NCBI GenBank assembly: GCA_900753285.1
Contig: CAADYN010000246.1
Location: forward strand, 1-10,818
Direction of reading: 5' to 3'
DNA length: 10,818 nucleotides
DNA from: Clostridia bacterium
Lineage (GTDB): Bacteria > Bacillota > Clostridia > Oscillospirales > CAG-272
In this document: positions 1 through 6,855 of the stretch, piece by piece
Layout of the letters: each line of letters begins with the position of its first letter
How positions within the stretch are numbered: position 1 is the stretch's first letter
Translations under genes and position numbers: made by a program
Notes under the pieces: generated by a model
Told to the model about the DNA's origin: nothing
What the model saw: the letters and a program-made list of their open reading frames with translations, nothing else
Databases searched by the model: none

Positions 1-708
1 GAGGATGTTGCCGATGAAACTACAGAACCCACAGCAGAAGCTGAAACCACAGAAGCTGCCGCAGAAACAACAGACGAATCTGCCGAAGCTCCCGCCTATA
101 CCCCTGCGTATGTTGCCATCGACGGTAAGGAAAAAGTCACCGTGACAAGCTCCGTCAGCGACCTTCTCCCCGATGTTTCTCTCGACTGCATTTTCGACTC
201 CATAGACGAGAGCAACATGACCGTCGCTTTCGATGACGAAACTCCCTCTAAGAGAATCAACGTCTACGCGTCCGTTGCAGGTCCCGTAGTCGCAGATACC
301 TTCGCTTTCCGTATCGACGCGGAAAAAGGCACTGTCGTCGGCATCAATATCTACGCCACAAACGACAATACCCTCACCGATTGGTATCAGCTCAAGGTCA
401 ATAACCCCGCAGAGGATAAGGACGGATTCAAGGTATTTACCGTAAAGGATTACGTCCGCAAGTTCTCCTACTTCCGCTTCGAGTTCGTTATCCTCACAGG
501 CAACTCCTTCTCCCTTTCCGAAGCAGCTCTCTACTGCGATGAAGGCGAAGCTACAGTTGTAAAGTATACCTCCGACGGTGAAGTTGAAGAGGGAAGTGCC
601 CCCGACTCCGTTACATACTCCACAAAGAAGGAAGAAAATACCGTTATCAACCCCTTCGTTCCCGGTCTTGCGGTAAAAGCCGTAAAGGATAAGTGGAACA
701 ATAAGTAA
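1..708 (+). CDS. C-terminal part of a probable secreted or surface protein (5' end outside window)
   Basis: The reading frame is open from base 1 to the TAA at 706-708, giving 235 visible residues, so the true start lies upstream. The GTG at 142 is in frame but has no ribosome binding site and falls inside the continuous frame. The first 35 or so residues are almost all Glu, Thr, Ala, Pro and Asp in TTE/AAE-like repeats, as in extracellular linkers. After that comes a domain of about 130 residues with alternating hydrophobic strands (motifs NIYATNDN, DWYQLKV, FRFEFV, SEAALYCDE). This pattern resembles discoidin or galactose-binding-like beta-sandwich domains, but I cannot assign a family with certainty. 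The tail is polar and Lys-rich (ends VKDKWNNK), with no LPxTG motif or membrane segment. Codons mostly end in C, which would fit good expression. A terminator follows. The coding call is firm; location and fold are inference and the ligand is unknown. Confidence 0.85.
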   Translation, partial: EDVADETTEPTAEAETTEAAAETTDESAEAPAYTPAYVAIDGKEKVTVTSSVSDLLPDVSLDCIFDSIDESNMTVAFDDETPSKRINVYASVAGPVVADTFAFRIDAEKGTVVGINIYATNDNTLTDWYQLKVNNPAEDKDGFKVFTVKDYVRKFSYFRFEFVILTGNSFSLSEAALYCDEGEATVVKYTSDGEVEEGSAPDSVTYSTKKEENTVINPFVPGLAVKAVKDKWNNK

Positions 709-726
709 TTCACCCTAAAACAACAT

Positions 727-776
727 AACCGTCGCGTGAAGCATGAAGTACATCTTCGACCTCCGCGGCGGTTTTT
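727..776 (+). terminator. Rho-independent terminator of the surface-protein gene
   Basis: Starting 18 bases after the stop codon, AACCGTCGCG (727-736) pairs with CGCGGCGGTT (764-773), ten pairs including one G-U. TTTTT follows at 772-776. A smaller inner hairpin, GAAG/CTTC (745-748 with 754-757), fills part of the long loop. The position and U-tract suit termination of the preceding gene, but the large loop makes it less than ideal. Confidence 0.65.
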
Positions 777-838
777 GTCTGTGCGGTATGATTATACTAT
801 CACATACAAAACATTACAAATTTGTTCAAAAAATAACC

Positions 839-867
839 TTGCCTTTTGCGCGATTTTGTATTATTAT
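839..867 (+). promoter_or_regulatory. Candidate housekeeping (sigma-A) promoter for the dehydratase-activase gene
   Basis: TTGCCT (839-844) is a four-of-six match to the -35 box. It is followed by exactly 17 bases and then TATTAT (862-867), a close -10 box, in an A/T-rich stretch. Transcription would begin near 874, giving a leader of about 65 bases before the ATG at 940. It lies downstream of the preceding terminator, so it would make the 940 gene an independent unit. Judged from consensus only. Confidence 0.5.
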
Positions 868-939
868 ATATCATAGGCATTACTGTAGCCGAAAAAAGAC
901 GCGGTATGCCTTTATTTTGAATACAAGAATGGAAATATA

Positions 940-3933
940 ATGCATATTGATCTTAAAAATATCGTAACATCGCTCACACTCGGCATAGACGTCGGCTCGA
1001 CTACCGCAAAGCTGGCTCTGCTCCGCGCGGGAGATGTGATCTGCGAAACCTACGAAAGACACTTTTCATGCATCCGCGAGACTGTCGTGAAAATGCTCGA
1101 GAGCGTGAGAGGGCTTGCGGGAAACGAAAAGCTCACCGCCGCAGTCTCGGGTTCTGCCGGAATGGGACTTGCAGAGGGCGCGGAGATACCGTTCGTGCAG
1201 GAGGTGTGGGCAACGGGCGAGGTCGTAAAAAATGCCGCTCCCGACACTAATCTTGTAATAGAGCTGGGCGGAGAGGACGCGAAAATAATATTCTTCGACG
1301 GTGCTATCGACGAGAGAATGAACGGAACCTGCGCCGGCGGTACGGGAGCCTTCATTGACCAGATGGCGACGCTGCTCGACGTTACTCCCGATGAGCTTGA
1401 CGAGCTGTCGCTGAAGCATAACAAAATCTACCCCATAGCGTCCCGCTGCGGCGTTTTCGCAAAGTCCGACGTTCAGCCGCTTCTCAATCAGGGTGCAGCA
1501 AAGGAGGACGTAGCCGCGTCTATCTATCAGGCGGTAGTGAACCAGACCATCGCCGGACTTGCGCAGGGCAGAAAGATAGAGGGCAAGGTAATGTTCCTCG
1601 GCGGACCTCTGTACTATAATAAGGGACTGCGCGAGAGATTTGTCGAAACCTTAAAGCTCACGCCGGAGAACGCCATTTTCCCCGAATACGCAAGAAACGC
1701 CGTCTCGATTGGTGCAGCGATTTACGCCTCCACCCTCGGAAAAACCAACACATACACCATAGACGAGCTGATTTCCCTCATCAAAAACGCGAAGATCGCC
1801 GCCACCTCAACCCGTCTCCCACCGCTGTTTAAGGACGAGGCCGACTACCGCGAATTTGCCGAAAGACACGCGAAGGCTGACGTGGACGTATCAAACCTCG
1901 AGGGCTACAGCGGACGGGCGTACCTCGGAATCGACTGCGGAAGCACTACCACAAAGCTCGCGCTGATAGGGGAAGACTCGCAGATACTCTATACATACTA
2001 CGACTCCAACCGCGGCAACCCCGTAGAAATAGTACGCGCCGAGCTTGCGGAGATTTACAAGGAGTGCGGCGACAGAGTTCGGATATGCGGCTCCGCTGTC
2101 ACGGGCTACGGAGAGGAGCTTATTCAGGCGGCTTTCGGCGTGGACGACGGCATTGTGGAAACCGTAGCGCACTATACCGCCGCGAAGTTCTTTAAGCCGG
2201 ATGTGGACTTCATCCTTGACATAGGCGGACAGGACATAAAGTGCTTCAAGATAAAAAACGGCGCGATAGATAAAATAATGCTAAACGAAGCTTGCTCGTC
2301 CGGATGCGGCTCGTTCATCGAAACCTTCGCGAGAGGAATGCACATGGAAGCCGAGGAATTCTCGAAGAAAGCACTGTTCGCCGAACATCCCGTGAACCTC
2401 GGAAGCCGATGCACCGTTTTCATGAACTCGCAGGTCAAGCAGTCGCAGAAGGACGGAGCAACCGTTGCGGATATCTCAGCCGGACTTTCGGTAAGCGTAG
2501 TGAAAAACGCCATCTATAAGGTAATCCGCGCGCACTCCCCCGATGAGCTTGGCAGAAATATCGTGGTTCAGGGCGGCACCTTTCTCAACGACGCTGTGCT
2601 GAGAGCATTCGAGCGCGAAATCGGCGAAAACGTCACCAGACCCGCGATTGCCGGACTTATGGGAGCATACGGCGCGGCTTTGTGGGCAAAGGAGAGGGCG
2701 AAAAAGCGCGACTATATCTCGTCTGTTATCTCCCAGAGCGACCTCGGAGAATTCAAGCATACCTCAAAAACCGCAAACTGCAAGGGATGTACGAATAACT
2801 GCCTGCTCACCGTGAACTTCTTCCCCGGCAAAAACGGCGAGGTGCGCAAATATATCTCCGGCAATAAGTGCGATAAGGGCGCGGGTAAGATAAGCCATGA
2901 AGAGGGCGTGCCGAACCTTTACGAATACAAGCGGAACTACCTCCTCTCCCTTTGTCACGAGAAAATAGAGGGCGGAAGCCGACGCGGTGTCATAGGAATG
3001 CCGCTCACCCTCGGAATGTACGAGCTTCTGCCCATGTGGACGGCAGTGTTCTCGTCTCTCGGCTTTGAGGTGGTGTCGTCGGGTATGTCGTCTAAGGCAA
3101 TATACGAAAAAGGACAGTTCACAATCCCCTCCGATACCGCCTGCTACCCCGCGAAGATTATGCACGGACATATAGAAAAGCTGTGTGAGATGGGCTGCAA
3201 TACGATATTCTACCCCAGACTGACGTGGAACCTCGACGAGAAGTTCTATAATATGCCGAGCGGAGATAACCACTATAACTGCCCCGTCGTCGCTTACTAC
3301 AGCGAGCTGCTCCGCGGAAATATGGACGTGCTGAAAGAAAGACGCTTCCTCTACCCGTACCTCTCCGTGAATAACGAAAAGGAGCTTGCCGACGGACTTT
3401 ATAAGGAGCTGAAGCAGTATTATCCCGATATCAAAAAATCGGAAGTAAAAGCGGCGGCAAGGGCAGGCTTTGAAGCTCTCGATAAATATACCGCTCTTGT
3501 CCGTGCGGAAGGCGAAAAAGCCATAAAATACGCAAGGGACAACGAAAAGCCCATCATGATTTTAGCGGGAAGACCGTACCACTGCGACGCGGAGATAAGC
3601 CACGGCATAGATAAGCTCGCGCTCTCCCTCGGATTCGTAGTAGTCTCGGAGGATTCGGTGGCACACCTTGCCAAAACTCCGGAAGTACACGTCCTGAATC
3701 AGTGGACATATCATTCCAGACTGTATCGCGCGGCATCATTCGCGGCAGAAAACCCCGATGTTCAGCTCGTCCAGCTTGTCTCCTTCGGCTGCGGAGTCGA
3801 CGCGATAACCACGGACGAAGTGAGACGAATCCTCGAGCTGAAGGGCAAATACTATACGCAAATCAAAATAGACGAAATAGCCAACCTCGGCGCGGTAAAA
3901 ATAAGACTCCGCAGCCTTAAAGCCGTGATATAA
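940..3933 (+). CDS. 2-hydroxyacyl-CoA dehydratase activase-like protein (double BadF/HgdC ATPase plus DUF2229), split form
   Basis: This 997-residue protein has two ASKHA-type ATPase domains of the BadF/BadG/HgdC family. The first starts at GIDVGSTT (15-22), the second at GIDCGSTT (330-337). Each carries the two cysteine motifs that in HgdC bind a [4Fe-4S] cluster: NGTCAGG (C131) and SRCGVF (C170) in the first; NEACSSGC (C452, C456) and SRCTVF (C491) in the second. A CxxCxxxC motif (614-621) follows, then a DUF2229-like region from about residue 682, including GRPYHCD (877-883) and FGCGVD (949-954). Characterised relatives use ATP to drive an electron into a dehydratase at low potential; the substrate here is unknown. 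Homologues I know continue in the same chain into an HgdB-like domain, giving about 1400 residues. Here the chain stops after RSLKAVI and the missing part is encoded at 4767-6011. The ATG at 940 has a modest GGAA upstream. Expected to be cytoplasmic and oxygen-sensitive. Confidence 0.9.
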   Translation: MHIDLKNIVTSLTLGIDVGSTTAKLALLRAGDVICETYERHFSCIRETVVKMLESVRGLAGNEKLTAAVSGSAGMGLAEGAEIPFVQEVWATGEVVKNAAPDTNLVIELGGEDAKIIFFDGAIDERMNGTCAGGTGAFIDQMATLLDVTPDELDELSLKHNKIYPIASRCGVFAKSDVQPLLNQGAAKEDVAASIYQAVVNQTIAGLAQGRKIEGKVMFLGGPLYYNKGLRERFVETLKLTPENAIFPEYARNAVSIGAAIYASTLGKTNTYTIDELISLIKNAKIAATSTRLPPLFKDEADYREFAERHAKADVDVSNLEGYSGRAYLGIDCGSTTTKLALIGEDSQILYTYYDSNRGNPVEIVRAELAEIYKECGDRVRICGSAVTGYGEELIQAAFGVDDGIVETVAHYTAAKFFKPDVDFILDIGGQDIKCFKIKNGAIDKIMLNEACSSGCGSFIETFARGMHMEAEEFSKKALFAEHPVNLGSRCTVFMNSQVKQSQKDGATVADISAGLSVSVVKNAIYKVIRAHSPDELGRNIVVQGGTFLNDAVLRAFEREIGENVTRPAIAGLMGAYGAALWAKERAKKRDYISSVISQSDLGEFKHTSKTANCKGCTNNCLLTVNFFPGKNGEVRKYISGNKCDKGAGKISHEEGVPNLYEYKRNYLLSLCHEKIEGGSRRGVIGMPLTLGMYELLPMWTAVFSSLGFEVVSSGMSSKAIYEKGQFTIPSDTACYPAKIMHGHIEKLCEMGCNTIFYPRLTWNLDEKFYNMPSGDNHYNCPVVAYYSELLRGNMDVLKERRFLYPYLSVNNEKELADGLYKELKQYYPDIKKSEVKAAARAGFEALDKYTALVRAEGEKAIKYARDNEKPIMILAGRPYHCDAEISHGIDKLALSLGFVVVSEDSVAHLAKTPEVHVLNQWTYHSRLYRAASFAAENPDVQLVQLVSFGCGVDAITTDEVRRILELKGKYYTQIKIDEIANLGAVKIRLRSLKAVI

Positions 3934-3944
3934 ACCGTTTGTTC

Positions 3945-4090
3945 TTCAAGGAAGAAAGAGCGAAGCCATTTTCTTTTCCTTAGACGACTTTATTCCTGCG
4001 TGAGACTTGATTTGAAGCAATTGCACAGTATTTCAACCTTGGCTTAAAGCTAAAGTTCAGCTGCAATGGCTGGATAGGACACGGTATACG
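3945..4090 (+). repeat. Probable degraded plus-oriented remnant of the structured element
   Basis: It begins with TTCAAGGAAGAA, shared with 6026-6037, and then TTTCCTTAGACGACTT, identical to 10523-10538. Further on, GCTTAAAGCTAAAGTTCAG (from 4036) resembles the GCTTAAACTTACAGTTCAG segment of the copy at 6370, and CTGGATAGGACACGG resembles CTGGATTGTTCCCACG at 6408-6423. The central hairpins are missing. This is read by eye from short matches, so the extent is approximate. Confidence 0.4.
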
Positions 4091-4295
4091 TCAGCTGTAG
4101 ACGGAGCTTGAACCTCGTGCTTTTATGCTTGAACCAAAAGGGAAGTCTGCCGCGAGGGCGCGGAGCAGTAGAGAATCATGCTGTCGCACCTGCGCGGTTA
4201 GATAAACGAAATCGTAAATCAGTTGGCGCAGCCTTCCTCAAGCCGAGGAATATAGGCAACCTGTGATGTAGTCGGACTTAGCTTAGTTAAGACAT

Positions 4296-4694
4296 TAAAC
4301 TAAACTAAATTACAAGTTCGCTCCACTTCAGCGGAAAAACAAGCGACAATCCGCGGTTAGCCCATATCGAACCGAACTGTAAGTTTAAGCCGTCCTAAAT
4401 TGTTGACGGTGCAGAAATTCAAGCTAAAAATCCGTCAGCCAACTGAAAAATAGCTTTGGTATAAATCCGGCGGCTAGCCAAAATCTAAGAAGACCCTTTC
4501 GCCGGAACTTGACGGGTGCGAAGACGGCAGTTCATTCTACAAGCCTAACGTGACCGGCAAGCCGGTACTCGCAGAGGGATGGCGTTTGAAGCTCCTTGTG
4601 CGCCCTCCGCGTAGGAGCAGCCCCTCACCGCAGTGAGATATAATAAAATCGAAAGGGCGAAGTCCTTTCTTCCTCTCTCTCACTCCAAGTGAGG
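4296..4694 (-). repeat. Structured multi-hairpin non-coding element, copy in minus orientation
   Basis: Read on the minus strand from 4694, the order is as follows. Hairpin 1 is CTCACT/AGTGAG (4679-4684 with 4688-4693). Hairpin 2 is GAAAGG/CCTTTC (4651-4656 with 4664-4669), then GATTTTATTATAT. Hairpin 3 is CTCAC/GTGAG with loop TGCG (4624-4637). Hairpin 4 is CTCC/GGAG with loop TACGC (4605-4617), followed by GGCGCACA. The hairpin 5 region is poorly paired in this copy. Hairpin 6 is CCGGC/GCCGG (4554-4565). Beyond it lie segments shared with other copies: 4516-4533 (15 of 18 match 10735-10752), 4364-4390 (26 of 27 match 6370-6396 inverted) and 4302-4362 (matches 6440-6500). Hairpin 1 ends 73 bases before the ATG at 4767. 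Family unrecognised; boundaries approximate. Confidence 0.75.
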
Positions 4695-4766
4695 AAAAAA
4701 CTAAATTTTGTAGATTAAACAATAACCTAAATCCAACAGAAATTTGATAATCTTAAAGAATAACAC

Positions 4767-6011
4767 ATGAATAATAACTACACCAAATTCACCGAGGAAA
4801 TGAAGAAAACCCATACTATCCTCATCCCGAATATGCTGCCGATACACTTCACCCTCATTAAGCAGATTTTCGAGACAAAAGGCTATAAAATGGAGCTGCT
4901 TCAAACCTCAGGCCCGCAAATCGCCGAAACCGGGCTAAAATACGTCCATAACGATACCTGCTACCCCGCTATCCTCGTCATAGGTCAAATGCTCGACGCA
5001 CTGCTCTCCGGTAAGTACGATCCGCATAAGTGCGCCGTCATGCTTTTCCAGACAGGCGGAGGATGCAGAGCGTCAAACTACGTCTCCCTCATGCGTAAAG
5101 CACTCATCGCAGCCGGTATGGAGTACGTCCCCGTCGTCCCCCTCAGCCTTGCCGGAATAGAAAAACATCCCGGATTCAAAAACTCCATCCCGCTGTACTA
5201 TAAAATGGCTTACGGCGTGCTCTACGGCGACCTCATGATGACACTCGCTAACCAGACGCGCCCGTATGAGATAAAAAAAGGCTCGGCGGACGCGCTGTGC
5301 AAAAAATGGACCGATAAACTCGTCGATGAGCTGACGCATAAACACCTCTCGTATTCCAAAGTCAAAAAGAACTACGACGCAATAATAAAGGACTTCGCCG
5401 CTGTGGAGAGGGAACAGCGTAAGGCAGTGAAGGTCGGTATCGTCGGGGAGATCTACGTAAAATTCTCGCCGCTCGGCAATAATAAGCTCGAGGAGTTTCT
5501 CGTAGGAGAGGGCGCGGAGGTCGTAATGCCCGGACTTGCCGACTTCTTCAACTACTGCCTGTATAACGGAGTAATGGACTATAAGCTCTACGGACACGGG
5601 AAAATAGCGCACGTCTTGAACAAGATAGGCTTTAACTTCCTCTGCGGAAAACAGGCGGATCAGATTAAGGCTATCAAAAAGGAAGGCACGTTCCGCGCGA
5701 TGACGCCGTTTAAGCATACTGTAGAGCTTGCGGAGGGCTTCATCGGCTACGGCACAAAGATGGGCGAGGGATGGCTTCTCGTAGCGGAGATGCTGGAGCT
5801 TGCGGACTCGGGTGTGCCGAACATTGTATGCACACAGCCCTTCGGATGCCTGCCGAACCACATATGCGGAAAGGGCATGATGAAGCCCATCAAGGAGGCC
5901 ATACCGGACACGAACATTGTAGCGATAGACTACGATGCCGGTGCGTCCGCGGTCAACCAGGAGAACAGACTGAAGCTTATGCTTGCGGCGGCGAGGGAGA
6001 ACTTGAAATAG
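4767..6011 (+). CDS. HgdB-like 2-hydroxyacyl-CoA dehydratase-type protein (detached C-terminal part of the activase)
   Basis: This 414-residue protein corresponds to the C-terminal third of the fused activase/dehydratase proteins known from Clostridia. Recognisable motifs are TCYPAILVIGQ (C65), QTGGGCRASNY (C100), VGIVGEIYVKFSP (about 221-233), CTQPFGCLPNHICGKG (C355, C361, C367) and DYDAGASAVNQENRLKLM near the end. The cysteines are well placed to hold an Fe-S cluster, as in HgdB-type dehydratase subunits. The likely role is to work with the 940-3933 product, which carries the ATPase domains; the substrate is not known. The first Met directly precedes FTEEMKKTHTIL, where the linker of the fused proteins would end, so only a short linker is lost. 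The start has only a weak AAAG as ribosome binding site and no clear promoter. The frame is intact, with no sign of decay. The family call is firm; the separate expression is inference. Confidence 0.88.
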   Translation: MNNNYTKFTEEMKKTHTILIPNMLPIHFTLIKQIFETKGYKMELLQTSGPQIAETGLKYVHNDTCYPAILVIGQMLDALLSGKYDPHKCAVMLFQTGGGCRASNYVSLMRKALIAAGMEYVPVVPLSLAGIEKHPGFKNSIPLYYKMAYGVLYGDLMMTLANQTRPYEIKKGSADALCKKWTDKLVDELTHKHLSYSKVKKNYDAIIKDFAAVEREQRKAVKVGIVGEIYVKFSPLGNNKLEEFLVGEGAEVVMPGLADFFNYCLYNGVMDYKLYGHGKIAHVLNKIGFNFLCGKQADQIKAIKKEGTFRAMTPFKHTVELAEGFIGYGTKMGEGWLLVAEMLELADSGVPNIVCTQPFGCLPNHICGKGMMKPIKEAIPDTNIVAIDYDAGASAVNQENRLKLMLAAARENLK

Positions 6012-6031
6012 GCGAATCGCTTTATTTCAAG

Positions 6032-6059
6032 GAAGAATAACGCTAATTCTTCAAATTTT
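6032..6059 (+). terminator. Weak candidate terminator of the HgdB-like gene
   Basis: GAAGAAT (6032-6038) pairs perfectly with ATTCTTC (6046-6052) over a seven-base loop, and AAATTTT follows. The stem is A/T-rich and the T run is only four bases, so termination here would be inefficient. It lies 21 bases after the stop codon. Confidence 0.35.
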
Positions 6060-6070
6060 GGCTTACAAAA

Positions 6071-6400
6071 TATTGTTTCACTTTAGTTTAAAGTGAGGGA
6101 ATAGAAGAAAGAGCTGCGCTCTTTCGATTTCATTATATGCTCCTACGCGGAGGGCGCACAAGGAGACTCCAGAGCCGTCTCCTTGTGAATCTACGCTCTA
6201 TGCACGCGGTATAGTTTGTTGAAGAATAAATTTTACTTTGCGCGCCCGCTCCGCCTCGGTGCAGTAGTTGAGTTTTGATTCTGGCTAACCGCCGTGGGAA
6301 TACGTTTATAAACTTCACTTGACAGCGGTATTCATAGCCGAAATTTTCACACCATCACCAATTTTGTTAGCTTAAACTTACAGTTCAGTTCGATATATGC
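6071..6400 (+). repeat. Structured multi-hairpin non-coding element, copy in plus orientation
   Basis: In order: hairpin 1 TCACTTTA/TAAAGTGA (6078-6085 with 6089-6096); hairpin 2 GAAAGAGC/GCTCTTTC (6107-6114 with 6118-6125), then GATTTCATTATAT; hairpin 3 is missing; hairpin 4 CTCC/GGAG with loop TACGC (6140-6152), then GGCGCACA; hairpin 5 CACAAGGAGA/TCTCCTTGTG (6157-6166 with 6178-6187). The later part carries GGCTAACCGCCG (6283-6294, like the inverse of 4467-4479) and the 27-base block 6370-6396, which matches 4364-4390 inverted at 26 of 27 positions. The text between these two blocks also aligns with the minus strand of 4391-4466. Unknown family. Confidence 0.75.
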
Positions 6401-6433
6401 TGCCGCACTGGATTGTTCCCACGTTTGCTGACG

Positions 6434-6854
6434 GAAGCAAAACTAAATCACAAGTTCGCTATATTTCAACGCAATTCCTAACGCCCATCCGCGGTTAGCC
6501 TAATCCATTTCACTTTGATTAGGTATTCAACCCTCCGCGCGATGAAGAAATACCGATTTTAACGAAACTCCCCGCGTCCCACTCTCCCGCGCGAACATGC
6601 TAATGCCACTACTAAGGCTTACGCGATGCCGCGCGACTGAGCTGTTCAAGTGGGCGACACCAAAAGTAAATCATATAATCCGAACTCCACCGCGAGCCGG
6701 AACTCACAGAGGTGCGGCGTTTGAGCATCTCTGTGCGCCCTCCGCCGAACTAGCATAGCTTGTTCAGAGCAGCCTTCGACCGCAGTCGATTAAATAAAAT
6801 TCTGAAAGAGCTTATCAAGCTCTTTCTTCTTTTTTCTTTAGGATTTAAAGAAAA
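6434..6854 (-). repeat. Structured multi-hairpin non-coding element, minus orientation, abutting the feoB stop codon
   Basis: Read on the minus strand from 6854: hairpin 1 TTTTCTTTA/TAAAGAAAA (6832-6840 with 6846-6854); hairpin 2 GAAAGAGCTT/AAGCTCTTTC (6804-6813 with 6817-6826); hairpin 3 TCGAC/GTCGA with loop TGCG (6776-6789); hairpin 4 in a longer variant, GAAC/GTTC around 6748-6766, then GGCGCACA; hairpin 5 CACAGAG/CTCTGTG (6705-6711 with 6729-6735). The block 6616-6638 matches the inverse of 10766-10788 at 20 of 23 positions, and 6440-6500 matches 4302-4362. The first hairpin lies one base beyond the feoB stop codon, so feoB transcripts would carry it. On the plus strand hairpin 2 is followed by a T-rich run. 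Confidence 0.75.
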
Positions 6855-6855
6855 C

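Larger units (their letters stand above)
3934..4766. other. 833-bp gene-free stretch between the two halves of the activase/dehydratase-like gene
   Basis: I find no convincing coding frame, tRNA or rRNA here. The stretch is filled with hairpins. Its right half (about 4296-4694) is a minus-oriented copy of the structured element described separately. Its left part carries short matches to other copies: TTCAAGGAAGAA (3945-3956, also 6026-6037) and TTTCCTTAGACGACTT (3975-3990, also 10523-10538). The part from about 4090 to 4295 has hairpin potential, for example TTCCTC/GAGGAA near 4232-4250, but I cannot match it to anything. No promoter with both boxes is visible in front of the 4767 gene. Confidence 0.75.
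6012..6855. other. 844-bp gene-free stretch between convergent genes
   Basis: This stretch lies between the ends of the HgdB-like gene (plus) and feoB (minus). I see no credible coding frame. It consists almost entirely of two copies of the structured element pointing toward each other, plus-oriented from about 6071 and minus-oriented from 6854. A short junction remains near 6400-6434, and about 60 bases after the left stop codon contain a small hairpin. Confidence 0.75.

Noticed and set aside
142..708. GTG at 142 as the start of a complete small gene
   Set aside because: The same frame is open back to base 1 with a consistent Thr/Glu-rich composition, so this is the end of a longer gene.
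743..940. Small plus-strand frame of 65 codons between the first terminator and the activase gene
   Set aside because: It starts inside the terminator hairpin, has no ribosome binding site and covers the promoter candidate of the next gene.
4537..4722. Small open frames inside the gene-free stretches (also 6133-6318 and 6760-7038)
   Set aside because: They fall within the hairpin repeats and their frames are not preserved between copies of the element.
3934..4766. Group II intron or other self-splicing intron in the split gene
   Set aside because: I could not find a domain V-like hairpin or a reverse transcriptase frame, and the upstream part ends in a stop codon while the downstream part has its own ATG. 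Splicing is not excluded but is not supported.
5073..5861. Minus-strand open frame of 262 codons opposite the HgdB-like gene
   Set aside because: It lies wholly inside a convincing gene and its translation has no family features.
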